Under the pieces are notes generated by a model that searched no databases, was not told the DNA's origin, and was given only the letters and a program-made list of their open reading frames with translations. Below are positions 8,982-19,525 of a stretch of 64,000 nucleotides of DNA, one piece after another. Made by a program: the position numbers and the translations under genes. This stretch comes from Leclercia sp. 29361 (lineage in GTDB: Bacteria; Pseudomonadota; Gammaproteobacteria; Enterobacterales; Enterobacteriaceae): positions 3,596,001 to 3,660,000 of the forward strand of contig NZ_CP049786.1 of NCBI RefSeq assembly GCF_011290365.1, read 5' to 3'. Each line of letters begins with the position of its first letter. The first letter of the stretch is position 1.

Positions 8982-9001
8982 CAGGTGGGTTTCCCCACCT
9001 G
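8982..9001 (-). other. Intercistronic hairpin between yphG and the sugar porter
   Basis: An 8-bp perfect stem (CAGGTGGG and CCCACCTG) with a 4-base loop, immediately after the yphG stop. No U-tract follows, so it is more likely an mRNA-stabilising or partial-attenuation element than a full terminator. Confidence 0.45.
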
Positions 9002-9010
9002 CAGAGTCAG

Positions 9011-12000
9011 TTAATGGAAAATACCGGCTGCCTGCGCATGCTGAATCAGATGCGCTTTGTCATGAGCCGGGTTAAGTGCCAGCAAGGCCGCCAGCTGGCG
9101 TTTGCAGGCTGCGCTGTCACCCAGTCCGGCATGACCCAGCGCCTCAATGAACAGGCAGTGCTGCTGATGTTGCTGCCCGGCTGGCGTATCCAGCACCACC
9201 AGATCCGGCAGTGAGACTGCAAAGAAATCGGCCTTCGGCACGTCGTCGCGATGCGCCTGCACCCAGGCCAGGAACCCCTGGAAGTGACGCTCCGCCGCCG
9301 CGCTGTCCCCCAGCTGCCGCAGGGCCATCCCCTGCCAGAACAGGTAATCCGCCGGCTGATCGTTGTAGTAGCGCCCGGCCTCCAGGGTTGAGCCCCCCTG
9401 TGCCGCCCGGGTAAAGCAGCGCTGCGCCTCGGCCTGCTCATCGCCACGGGCGTGGCAGTAGCCCAACAGATACCAGATATCGTTATCGGTTTGCCCGGGC
9501 AGACGCCCCTCCCCGAGGTTGTGCGGATAGCGCAGGGCCGCCTGCAGCAGGTTAATCGCCTCGCGGAACTCGCCGCGGGCAATGTGCTGCAAGGCGCGGT
9601 GCTGCTGGTTGAGCAGATACTGCCCGGTCACCTTGCCTTCCCCGCCTTCCCACGGATGGAACTGACGCGCCTGAAGCACCTGCGCCGCAGCGTCGTAGCG
9701 CCCGGAACCGTTCCACAGACTTAACAGTTCGGCGGTCAGGTCATCGCGTTTGAGGACCACATTTTCCCGCCCGGTAAGCATGGCGAGGCGGTTCGCCACC
9801 GGCTGGCCGGTGAGCTTATTGAGATAATCCAGTTCAAACAGGAAACGCGGGTTGTCAGGTTCCAGCTGCACGGCGCGTTGCAGATGCTGCTCCGCCAGCG
9901 CCAGGTTGTGCGCTTTGTTCCAGGCGTAGATCCCCAGCAGGCGGTGCGCCGGTGCAAACTGCGGCTCCTGTTCCAGGGTGGTTTGCCAGCACCGCACCGC
10001 ATCGTCATATCGACGTTTGCTGTACCAGAAGCAGCCCAGCAGATAGCGGGCGAACGGATCATCCTGCAGGCGCTGCAGCATCTGCACTTCATCCAGCGCG
10101 TTCGGGAAACGCACCCGGTTGGGCTCACAGCGGCGCGCGGCGGCAATGTAATGGGCACGCGTGGCAGGCTCATCGCTTAACGCGGCCCGCCAGAGCTGAG
10201 GCAAGGTCTCCTGGCTGTCGAGCAGATCCAGCATCTCGCGCGCGGCGTCTTGCATCCCCATCGCGGTTAACCAGCCCGCCAGCACGCAGGCGTTGGCCCC
10301 ACGACGACCCGTCACCTGCAGCAGCTTGTCACGTGAAGCCTCGTCCCGGGCGATCGCCCAATGGGCATAGTGCAGGGTGTAGCTCAGAGGATGGGTTTGC
10401 AGGCAGCCGTCAATGTAGTCCTGCGCGGTGCGTTCGCCCTCAACCTGAGCCAGGGCCAGCGCTTTGAGCCCCATCGCCAGATTGTTGCTGGCATTGATCC
10501 CGAGGCTGATGTCGACTTTTTCCAGCGCGTCAGCGTAATTCCCGCGCTTCATCGACAGCCGCGCCAGCGACCAGAACGCGGCATCGCGGCAGTTTCCGCT
10601 CCAGGAGGCTTTGTAGTAGTGATCCCAGGCGGCATCGTCGTCCCCCTGCCGCTCCAGCGCCGTCGCCAGCAGCTGGCTGGCTTCACCATCCCGCGGGTTC
10701 TTATTTAACTTATGCGCACGCACCAGGGCGGCTTCGGCACAGCGCTGCGCCAGCCCCCAGTCGGCGCGGTTCAGCGCCAGGGTGCCCAGCGCGACGTTGT
10801 TGCGATAGTCGTGGGCATCCAGCTCCAGCGCACGGCGGTAGTAATCTTCCGCATAGCGGCTGGCGTGGTTGTACTGCTCCAGATGCTGACCAATAAAATA
10901 GAGTTCATCGCTGTTGCTGATGTTTTCCGGCATGGCGGGTGCGGTGGCCGGGTCCGGCAGCGGGGTTTCCTCGGCGATATGCTCCTGGTAATGCAGCAGC
11001 GTGCGGCCCGAGGCCTCTTTTATGGTCAGGGTTAAGCGCTGCGGCCACTCGTCCGCCAGCGCCTGCAGCCAGCTTTCACCCGGCATCAGAGTCAGCTGTG
11101 TTTCCCACACCGGCTTGCCCTCTGCGGTCAGTTCGAGGCGCACGCCCTGAAGCGGGGCGATGGCGTACAGGCCGAGGTGAAGCTGCTGCTCGCACCGCTC
11201 CAGCTTAAGCGCCAACTGGGTGTTGGCGTTCTGCACCTGCCCCAGCTCACTATAGGGCAGGAAATTCTGCACGAAGATCTTCTCTTCATACGGCGCAAGC
11301 CAGGTGAAATCAGGCTGGTTATCGGTGAAGACGCCGGTCATCAGCTCAATATAGGGGCCGTTTTCATCGGTCAGATTGCGATCCCAGGCGCGACCAAAAT
11401 CGTCATGGCCCCAGGACCACTGCTTTTTACCCGGAGAAACGTGGTGATCGGCCACGTGCAGCAGGCCGCCCCGCTCACCATGATGGTAGGCGCCGACAAA
11501 ATCGTAGGCCGATTTTTCTGCCATGTAGGAGGTCGGGACCGGTACGTTTTTGTAGCGCGAGATGTCCACGCCCGCCGAGTAGTCGACTTTATAGTAGGTG
11601 CCGGTGGCAATCGGGAAAGCTGAGACCGCGCGCTTGCCGTGGTCAAACACCGCCGTAACGTCCGGCGGGAAGACGCTCTGATGATCGTCCCCGCCCTTCA
11701 CCGCCGGGTTGGCCCACCACAGGAAGTGGCGCGGCGTGGCGTTGCCGTTGAAGACTTTGCCGGTGATCTCAATCAACGCCCGATCCGGGTAGAGCGTAAA
11801 GCCAGTCATTACCTGCAGGCCGCGCATTGGCTCGGCCTCGCCCAGCCAGACGGTCTGCACCCCGCCATCCTGCTGCTGGATGGTCACGTCAACCGGCATA
11901 AAGGTGGTCGGGCGATGGTGCTGCGGCCAGTTAAACTCGATCCCGCCGGAGATCCACGGCCCCAGCAGGCCCACCAGCGCCGGTTTCACCACCTCGTTGT

Positions 12001-12286
12001 AGTAGACGAAATCACGCTCCTGAACTTTGTCATATGCGCGATGAATACGTCCGCCCAGCTCCGGCAGCAGCATGATGCGGATGTAGTCGTTTTCCATCCA
12101 CACCGCCTGGTAATCACGCATCTCGCGGGTCCCGGTCAGGGTATCGGTCACGCCGTAGGGATAGACCGCGCCGGAGGAACCCTGGTACACGCGTTTTTCC
12201 AGGAACATCGGGTTAGTATCTTCTGCGCCGGTGGTCCATGTCGGTAAGGCGATGGTTTCCCGCCAGACGTTAACTGCTCCAGACAT
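9011..12286 (-). CDS. yphG: DUF5107 and tetratricopeptide-repeat protein YphG
   Basis: A 1091-residue protein with no signal peptide or membrane segment, so probably cytoplasmic. Residues about 20-350 form the DUF5107 domain, with conserved blocks NPMFLEKRVYQGSSG, GGIEFNWPQHHRP and SVFPPDVTAVFDHGKR; residues about 460-1085 are a long array of TPR units. I start it at the ATG at 12286, seven bases after a GGAG; the GTG at 12292 is too close to that site. Its function is unknown. The DUF5107 region resembles carbohydrate-active beta-sandwich folds, and sitting beside an epimerase and a sugar porter suggests a role in carbohydrate processing. Confidence 0.92.
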   Translation of the reverse strand: MSGAVNVWRETIALPTWTTGAEDTNPMFLEKRVYQGSSGAVYPYGVTDTLTGTREMRDYQAVWMENDYIRIMLLPELGGRIHRAYDKVQERDFVYYNEVVKPALVGLLGPWISGGIEFNWPQHHRPTTFMPVDVTIQQQDGGVQTVWLGEAEPMRGLQVMTGFTLYPDRALIEITGKVFNGNATPRHFLWWANPAVKGGDDHQSVFPPDVTAVFDHGKRAVSAFPIATGTYYKVDYSAGVDISRYKNVPVPTSYMAEKSAYDFVGAYHHGERGGLLHVADHHVSPGKKQWSWGHDDFGRAWDRNLTDENGPYIELMTGVFTDNQPDFTWLAPYEEKIFVQNFLPYSELGQVQNANTQLALKLERCEQQLHLGLYAIAPLQGVRLELTAEGKPVWETQLTLMPGESWLQALADEWPQRLTLTIKEASGRTLLHYQEHIAEETPLPDPATAPAMPENISNSDELYFIGQHLEQYNHASRYAEDYYRRALELDAHDYRNNVALGTLALNRADWGLAQRCAEAALVRAHKLNKNPRDGEASQLLATALERQGDDDAAWDHYYKASWSGNCRDAAFWSLARLSMKRGNYADALEKVDISLGINASNNLAMGLKALALAQVEGERTAQDYIDGCLQTHPLSYTLHYAHWAIARDEASRDKLLQVTGRRGANACVLAGWLTAMGMQDAAREMLDLLDSQETLPQLWRAALSDEPATRAHYIAAARRCEPNRVRFPNALDEVQMLQRLQDDPFARYLLGCFWYSKRRYDDAVRCWQTTLEQEPQFAPAHRLLGIYAWNKAHNLALAEQHLQRAVQLEPDNPRFLFELDYLNKLTGQPVANRLAMLTGRENVVLKRDDLTAELLSLWNGSGRYDAAAQVLQARQFHPWEGGEGKVTGQYLLNQQHRALQHIARGEFREAINLLQAALRYPHNLGEGRLPGQTDNDIWYLLGYCHARGDEQAEAQRCFTRAAQGGSTLEAGRYYNDQPADYLFWQGMALRQLGDSAAAERHFQGFLAWVQAHRDDVPKADFFAVSLPDLVVLDTPAGQQHQQHCLFIEALGHAGLGDSAACKRQLAALLALNPAHDKAHLIQHAQAAGIFH

Positions 12287-12358
12287 ATTCACACTCCAGT
12301 AAACAAATAACAGTGAAAGACGATAAGATGGCAGTGTAGAGAGGAATTCAGCGCGCTG

Positions 12359-12379
12359 ATTGCGTAATGCTCACGCAAT
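12359..12379. promoter_or_regulatory. Palindromic candidate operator of YphH
   Basis: A perfect inverted repeat ATTGCGT-N7-ACGCAAT lies in the 115-bp divergent region between yphG and yphH, 23 bp before the yphH ATG. Position and symmetry suit a dimeric ROK-family repressor controlling both directions. No second copy was noticed in the locus. Confidence 0.5.
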
Positions 12380-12401
12380 ACTATTAACGGAGTTTAGTGA
12401 A

Positions 12402-13598
12402 ATGCAGATAGCCGGTCTGAACAACCAGCGGGTGCGACAGCATAACCGACGCACGATCATGGCGCTGATCTGGCGCTACAAGCGTCTGAGCAAATCGCAG
12501 CTGGCCCAGCACACCGGGCTGTCGATCCCCGCCGTCAGTAAGATTCTGGATGAGCTGGTGGCTGACAATAAGCTGGCGCATTCCAGCGAAAACCTCAGCA
12601 CCCGGGGGATGAACAGCGGCCACTACCAGATCCCGGATGAGGGTCCACTGATACTCTGCATGAATGTCAGCCCCACCAGCATTGAAAGCCAGCTGATCGA
12701 CGGGCGCATGTCACCCCTGGGAGATTTTAACTGGACCGACGTCAACGCCCGCACCCCAGAGGCGCTGTTGCAGGCCATCGAAGGCCTGTGGCAGCAGCAG
12801 CGTAAACGCTGGCCGGGGCAGCGAATTAACCTGGCTCTCGGGATCCACGGCCAGGTGGATACCGCCACCGGGGTGTCCCAGATCATGCCCCAGGCGCCGT
12901 GGAAAAAACCGATCGAGATTAAGTATCTGCTGGAAGAAAAACTCGGCATCACGGTGATGGTGGATAACGACTGTGTGATGCTAGCCCTGGCTGAAAAATG
13001 GCAAAACCCGGCCAACCGCGACGATTTTTGCGTGATTAACGTCGATTACGGCATCGGCTCCTCGTTCGTCATTAATGGCCAGGTCTATCGCGGCACGCTC
13101 AACGGCAGCGGGCAGATTGGCCACACCATTTTTGATCGCGACGGCGTGGCCTGCGCCTGCGGGCGATACGGCTGCCTGGAGACGGTCGCCTCCCTGTCGG
13201 CCCTCAAAAAACAGGCACGATTGTGGCTGAAATCCCAACCCGGCTCCCTGAGTCTCGACCCGGATACCCTGACCAGCCTGCAGCTGCTGGATGCCTGGCG
13301 TCAGGGTGACGTGAATATTCAGCGCTGGGCCGACGAGGCCGCTAACGCCATCGGGCTGACGCTCTACAATCTGCTCAATGTGCTCAACATCAACCAAATC
13401 TGGTTCTATGGTCGCAGCTGCACCTTCGGCGAACGCTGGCTGCAAACCATTAATCGCCAGATCGGCTTTACTCCCTTCGATCAGGGGGATGCGGTGCGTA
13501 ACCGGCAAACGGAGATCGCTTTTGGCGGCTTAACCCGGCAGCAGCAGATTATCGGTATTGGTTACCTGTTTGTGGAGGATGCGCTGGAGGCTGGCTGA
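12402..13598 (+). CDS. yphH: ROK-family transcription regulator YphH
   Basis: A 398-residue NagC/XylR-type regulator. An N-terminal winged helix covers about residues 20-65 (LSKSQLAQHTGLSIPAVSKI as recognition region), followed by a ROK domain with the zinc signature CACGRYGCLE near residue 250 and the sugar-binding VDND and GIGSS segments. Such proteins release DNA when a sugar or sugar phosphate binds. I chose the ATG at 12402, nine bases after GGAG; an upstream TTG at 12360 falls inside the candidate operator. It is divergent from the yphG operon, its likely target. Confidence 0.92.
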   Translation: MQIAGLNNQRVRQHNRRTIMALIWRYKRLSKSQLAQHTGLSIPAVSKILDELVADNKLAHSSENLSTRGMNSGHYQIPDEGPLILCMNVSPTSIESQLIDGRMSPLGDFNWTDVNARTPEALLQAIEGLWQQQRKRWPGQRINLALGIHGQVDTATGVSQIMPQAPWKKPIEIKYLLEEKLGITVMVDNDCVMLALAEKWQNPANRDDFCVINVDYGIGSSFVINGQVYRGTLNGSGQIGHTIFDRDGVACACGRYGCLETVASLSALKKQARLWLKSQPGSLSLDPDTLTSLQLLDAWRQGDVNIQRWADEAANAIGLTLYNLLNVLNINQIWFYGRSCTFGERWLQTINRQIGFTPFDQGDAVRNRQTEIAFGGLTRQQQIIGIGYLFVEDALEAG

Positions 13599-13724
13599 CG
13601 GGAACCTGCCGCAGTCAGGAAAATTTACATCACCCTGATGCCTGATTTATGAAGAAAACCTGAATGGCGGACCGGCATTTTGTGTATTAGCTTTAAGATA
13701 AATCCCACTCATATCGAGCCTGCC

Positions 13725-14147
13725 ATGAACAGATTACGCTATTTCGATTTCGGTCACTCCCGGGCGCTGATCCTGTTGATCGCCCGCCTCGCTCTGATCC
13801 TGCTGTTTATTATTTTTGGCGTGCCGAAGATGTTTGGTTTTGACGGCACGGTGCAGTACATGGCGAAGCTCGGCGCCCCGATGCCAATGCTGGCGGCCAT
13901 CGTGGCGGTGATCATGGAGGTGCCCGCCGCCATTCTGATCGTGCTCGGCTTTTTTACCCGTCCACTGGCGGTGCTGTTTGTCTTTTATACCCTGGGTACG
14001 GCGGTGATTGGTCACCACTACTGGGATATGAGCGGCGATGCGGTGATGCCGAACATGATTAACTTCTTCAAGAACATCAGTATCGCCGGCGGGTTTCTGC
14101 TGCTGGCGGTCGCCGGGCCGGGGGCTATCTCCATCGACCGACGTTAG
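13725..14147 (+). CDS. yphA: DoxX-family inner-membrane protein YphA
   Basis: A 140-residue protein with four hydrophobic segments, nearly identical in the middle region ([20 protein letters not shown]) to E. coli YphA. DoxX-family membrane proteins have been linked to redox and thiol stress in other bacteria; no activity is established for this one. The start is the ATG at 13725, where similarity begins. It is separated from yphH by about 125 bp and ends at a strong terminator shared with glyA. Confidence 0.93.
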   Translation: MNRLRYFDFGHSRALILLIARLALILLFIIFGVPKMFGFDGTVQYMAKLGAPMPMLAAIVAVIMEVPAAILIVLGFFTRPLAVLFVFYTLGTAVIGHHYWDMSGDAVMPNMINFFKNISIAGGFLLLAVAGPGAISIDRR

Positions 14148-14150
14148 CCA

Positions 14151-14181
14151 TAAAAAAAGGCCGCATAAGCGGCCTTTTTGT
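14151..14181. terminator. Bidirectional terminator between yphA and glyA
   Basis: The hairpin GGCCGC-ATAA-GCGGCC is flanked by an A-run on the left and a T-run on the right, so it can stop transcription from both convergent genes. Confidence 0.88.
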
Positions 14182-14195
14182 TCTGCGGAGCAGAA

Positions 14196-15449
14196 TTAGG
14201 CGTAAACCGGGAAGCGCGCGCAGATATCCAGCACTTTGGCTTTCACGCGTTCGATAACGGCTTCGTCATTGATGTTGTCCAGCACGTCACACATCCAGCC
14301 AGCCAGCTCTTTCACTTCCGCTTCTTTAAAGCCGCGGCGAGTGACAGCCGGAGAACCGATACGGATACCGGAAGTCACGAACGGGCTCTTCGGATCGTTT
14401 GGTACGCTGTTTTTGTTGACGGTGATGTTGGCGCGGCCCAGGGCAGCGTCAGCTTCTTTACCGGTCAGGTTTTTATCCACCAGATCCAGCAGGAACAGGT
14501 GGTTTTCAGTGCCGCCGGAGACCACTTTGTAGCCACGGTTCAGGAACACTTCCACCATCGCTTTGGCGTTTTTGGCAACCTGCTGCTGGTAAACTTTGAA
14601 CTCAGGCTCCATCGCTTCTTTCAGCGCCACAGCTTTCGCTGCGATCACGTGCATCAGCGGGCCGCCCTGCGCGCTTGGGAATACCGCAGAGTTCAGTTTT
14701 TTATACAGATCGTCGTCACCGCCCTTCGCCAGGATCAGGCCACCGCGTGGACCCGCCAGGGTTTTGTGGGTGGTGGTGGTGACCACGTGAGCGTGTGGAA
14801 CCGGGTTCGGGTAAACGCCTGCGGCGATCAGACCCGCCACGTGCGCCATGTCGACGAACAGGTATGCGCCGATGCTGTCGGCGATTTCACGCATTTTTGC
14901 CCAGTCAACCACGCCGGAGTAAGCAGAGAAGCCACCGATGATCATCTTCGGTTTGTGCTCTTTAGCCTGCTTCGCCATGTCTTCGTAGTCAATTTTACCG
15001 GTCTCATCAATACCGTAAGGGATGATGTTGTAGAGTTTGCCGGAGAAGTTAACCGGGGAGCCGTGAGTCAGGTGACCGCCCTGTGCCAGGTTCATACCCA
15101 GTACGGTATCGCCCGGCTGCAGCAGCGCGGTGTAAACCGCGAAGTTAGCCTGAGAGCCGGAGTGCGGCTGCACGTTAGCGTAGTCTGCGCCAAACAGCTC
15201 TTTGGCACGGTCGATCGCCAGCTGCTCAACGATATCCACGTACTCGCAACCGCCGTAATAGCGCTTGCCCGGGTAACCTTCAGCGTATTTGTTGGTCAGC
15301 TGAGAGCCCTGCGCCTGCATTACGCGCGGGCTGGTGTAGTTTTCGGAGGCGATCAGTTCGATGTGCTCTTCCTGACGTACTTTTTCCTGCTCCATAGCCT
15401 GCCACAGTTCGGCATCATAATCGGCAATGTTCATTTCACGCTTTAACAT
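14196..15449 (-). CDS. glyA: Serine hydroxymethyltransferase
   Basis: A 417-residue PLP enzyme that converts serine and tetrahydrofolate to glycine and 5,10-methylene-tetrahydrofolate, the main one-carbon source. The PLP-lysine block [16 protein letters not shown] is intact and the length equals that of the E. coli enzyme. The start at 15449 has AGGAG at good spacing; an ATG two codons upstream overlaps that site and is rejected. A PurR box lies upstream. Confidence 0.98.
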   Translation of the reverse strand: MLKREMNIADYDAELWQAMEQEKVRQEEHIELIASENYTSPRVMQAQGSQLTNKYAEGYPGKRYYGGCEYVDIVEQLAIDRAKELFGADYANVQPHSGSQANFAVYTALLQPGDTVLGMNLAQGGHLTHGSPVNFSGKLYNIIPYGIDETGKIDYEDMAKQAKEHKPKMIIGGFSAYSGVVDWAKMREIADSIGAYLFVDMAHVAGLIAAGVYPNPVPHAHVVTTTTHKTLAGPRGGLILAKGGDDDLYKKLNSAVFPSAQGGPLMHVIAAKAVALKEAMEPEFKVYQQQVAKNAKAMVEVFLNRGYKVVSGGTENHLFLLDLVDKNLTGKEADAALGRANITVNKNSVPNDPKSPFVTSGIRIGSPAVTRRGFKEAEVKELAGWMCDVLDNINDEAVIERVKAKVLDICARFPVYA

Positions 15450-15567
15450 CCGCATCTCCTGACTCAGCTAACAAGTAAATTTTTGCCTGAAAAAGGCGGT
15501 CCAGTTGGACGACGGGCAACAGTATAACTGATTAGCAGAGTGATAACAGGTCTTGACAAACGATTTT

Positions 15568-15583
15568 ACGCAAACGTTTACCT
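15568..15583. promoter_or_regulatory. PurR box upstream of glyA
   Basis: ACGCAAACGTTTACCT matches the 16-bp PurR operator in its first half and centre. In E. coli glyA is repressed by PurR, so this is the likely counterpart, about 120 bp before the glyA start. Confidence 0.7.
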
Positions 15584-15680
15584 ACCCGCCACGCAAGGGT
15601 TTGAGCAATAACGCTCTCACCCTGTAAACTGGATTTCTTTTCAGGTTTGTGATGCAGTTAATTCACGTTGCAAAGAACCA

Positions 15681-15708
15681 TTTACAACGCAGGGTTATTT
15701 TTTATAAG
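15681..15708 (+). promoter_or_regulatory. hmp promoter
   Basis: TTTACA and TATAAG with a 16-bp spacer, 46 bp before the hmp ATG; the -10 runs into the NsrR operator. Confidence 0.55.
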
Positions 15709-15729
15709 ATGCATATAAAATACATCATT
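15706..15729. promoter_or_regulatory. NsrR operator at the hmp promoter
   Basis: AAGATGCAT and ATACATCATT arms around an A/T centre fit the 11-1-11 NsrR motif (AAGATGCATTT type) and sit where the E. coli hmp operator lies, overlapping the -10. It implies derepression by nitric oxide. Confidence 0.78.
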
Positions 15730-15754
15730 AAAGTAACATTTGAAGGAAGCTGCT

Positions 15755-16945
15755 ATGTTAGACGCTCAAACCATCGCTACCGTTAAAGCCACCATTCCCC
15801 TGCTGGTTGAAACCGGCCCAAAACTTACCGCTCATTTTTACGATCGCATGTTCGCGCACAACCCGGAGCTCAAAGAGATTTTCAACATGAGCAACCAGCG
15901 TAACGGCGATCAGCGCGAAGCGTTATTCAACGCCATTGCCGCCTACGCCAGCAACATTGAGAATCTGCCAGCGCTGCTGCCAGCGGTGGAAAAAATTGCC
16001 CAGAAACACACCAGCTTCCAGATCAAACCCGAGCAGTACAACATCGTGGGCAGCCACCTGCTGGCGACGCTGGATGAGATGTTCAGCCCGGGTCAGGAGG
16101 TGCTGGACGCGTGGGGCAAAGCTTACGGCGTGCTGGCCAACGTGTTTATCAATCGTGAAGCGCAGATCTACAGTGAGAACGCCAGTAAGAACGGCGGCTG
16201 GGAGGGCACCCGCGCCTTCCGTATCGTGGAAAAAACGCCGCGCAGCCAGCTTATTACCAGCTTTGAATTCGAGCCGGTCGACGGCCAGCCGGTTGCCGAT
16301 TACCAGCCGGGCCAGTATCTGGGCGTGTGGCTGAAACCTGAAGGCTTCCCGCATCAGGAGATCCGTCAGTACTCCCTGACCCGCAAGCCAAACGGCAAAG
16401 GCTATCGCATTGCGGTGAAACGCGAGGAAGGCGGTCAGGTCTCAACCTGGCTGCATGACAACGCCAACGTGGGTGACGTGGTGCATCTGGCCGCACCGGC
16501 GGGTGATTTCTTTATGGCGGTGGATGCAAATACGCCAGTGACGCTGATCTCCGCGGGTGTCGGTCAGACTCCAATGCTGGCGATGCTGGATACCCTGGCG
16601 AAATCGCAGCATCAGGCGCAGGTGAACTGGTTCCACGCCGCAGAGAATGGCGAAGTGCATGCGTTTTCTGATGAAGTGAAAACCCTGGCTGCCGGTCTGC
16701 CGCACTTTACCGCGCATACCTGGTATCGCCTGCCGACAGACGATGACCGCGCCGCAGCGCGCTTCGACAGCGAAGGTCTGATGGCGTTAAGCCAGCATAA
16801 AGATCACTTCCACGCGCCGGAGATGCAGTTCTACGTCTGTGGCCCGGTGGCGTTTATGCAGTATGCCGCGGCGCAGCTGGTTGAGCTGGGGGTGAATAAA
16901 GAGAACATTCATTACGAATGCTTCGGCCCGCATAAGGTGCTGTAA
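15755..16945 (+). CDS. hmp: Flavohemoglobin / nitric oxide dioxygenase
   Basis: A 396-residue three-domain protein: a globin domain (1-140) with proximal H85, distal Y29 and Q53; a FAD domain (about 150-260) with RQYSLT; and an NAD(P)H-binding C-terminal domain ([18 protein letters not shown]). It oxidises NO to nitrate with O2. The start is the ATG at 15755, which matches the family N terminus; an upstream in-frame codon gives five extra residues without support. It is regulated by NsrR and ends at a strong terminator. Confidence 0.98.
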   Translation: MLDAQTIATVKATIPLLVETGPKLTAHFYDRMFAHNPELKEIFNMSNQRNGDQREALFNAIAAYASNIENLPALLPAVEKIAQKHTSFQIKPEQYNIVGSHLLATLDEMFSPGQEVLDAWGKAYGVLANVFINREAQIYSENASKNGGWEGTRAFRIVEKTPRSQLITSFEFEPVDGQPVADYQPGQYLGVWLKPEGFPHQEIRQYSLTRKPNGKGYRIAVKREEGGQVSTWLHDNANVGDVVHLAAPAGDFFMAVDANTPVTLISAGVGQTPMLAMLDTLAKSQHQAQVNWFHAAENGEVHAFSDEVKTLAAGLPHFTAHTWYRLPTDDDRAAARFDSEGLMALSQHKDHFHAPEMQFYVCGPVAFMQYAAAQLVELGVNKENIHYECFGPHKVL

Positions 16946-16947
16946 TG

Positions 16948-16979
16948 CAAAAAGCCCCTCTTCGGAGGGGCTTTTTTTT
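16948..16979. terminator. Bidirectional terminator between hmp and glnB
   Basis: An 8-bp stem AGCCCCTC/GAGGGGCT with a TTCG tetraloop, T-run on the right and A-run on the left; it serves hmp and also the convergent glnB. Confidence 0.92.
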
Positions 16980-17003
16980 GCCCGGCGGCGCTGCGCCTGC
17001 GGG
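16980..17003. repeat. Partial REP unit downstream of glnB
   Basis: GCCCGGCGGCGCTGCGCCTG matches one half of a REP element, directly beside the terminator. Confidence 0.5.
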
Positions 17004-17018
17004 TTTAATGCCTGGCGT

Positions 17019-17411
<393 letters not shown>

Positions 17412-17436
17412 TCATATTCAGGCGGAATTTAGCGTA

Positions 17437-18770
<1,334 letters not shown>

Positions 18771-18774
<4 letters not shown>

Positions 18775-19508
18775 GGCTTTCCATCCTCCTGGTTCGGGGT
18801 ATCCGCCGCGTCGCCGTCAGCGGATGGTGTCGCACTCTTCGGCGCATCCGGCAGATAGTTACTGACCGGCTTACGGGTGGAGAGCTGCCGTTCAATATCG
18901 GTCAGGTTTTCCAGCTTCCGCGTGGTGGTGTCCAGCTGCGTGCGTAAATATTGCTGCTGCTGGCGCAGGTTATCCAGTTCGCCATCGGTGGTCTGCTGTA
19001 ACTTGCCGTAGCGGGAACGCTCTTCCGCCAGCTGCAGCTGCAGTACCTGTCCGTGTCGCCAGAGCTGGTAAAGCGGACGCACCTGGGCGGGGATCTGCGG
19101 GCTCAGCGCATCCAGCCGGGTGGTCAATACCCGCCGCTCCACCGGGTTAATTTTGGCATTCGCCAGCAGGATCCCGCGTTTAAAGCTCTCCTGCCAGGTG
19201 TCATCGGTCCAGCCCCGGGCCTCTGCGCGCGCGGCGGCGGGTGAGAGGCGGTCCGCGCAATCCATGCCGCGCAGCCAGAAGAGCGGGTTGCTGTCGGTCT
19301 CCTGACCGTGCAGCTGCCAGATATTATTGCAGTCGGTAGAGAGGAAGTCCGCCAGCTGATGTTCAGGCAATTTTTCATCCTGCTTGTCGCTAATCGTTGG
19401 CGCGGGTGCGTGGGTGACGCAGCCGGTCAGCAGCAGGCAGGGAAGGCTCAGGCGAATAAAGTGGCCGGAAAAGACCGCGTTAATGGCGCGGGAAAAGACG
19501 TGTGACAT
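18771..19508 (-). CDS. qseG: Outer-membrane lipoprotein QseG
   Basis: A lipoprotein of about 245 residues with a basic start, a hydrophobic stretch and lipobox LLTGC, followed by a coiled-coil segment (about residues 135-200; EERSRYGKLQQTTDGELDNL). It is encoded between glrK and glrR and is thought to modulate the kinase. The start at 19508 aligns with the E. coli protein (MSHVF versus MRHIF as recalled); the alternative ATG at 19529 overlaps the glrK stop as ATGA and would add seven residues, so either may be used. Confidence 0.9.
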
Positions 19509-19525
19509 ACTCACCAGACTTAGAT

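Noticed and set aside
14178-15446. A 422-codon frame opposite glyA
   Set aside because: Antisense shadow of glyA with no motif and no ribosome-binding site.
15450-15754. MetR sites for glyA (TGAA-N5-TTCA)
   Set aside because: No acceptable match found by eye in the glyA/hmp intergenic DNA, though MetR control is known in E. coli.
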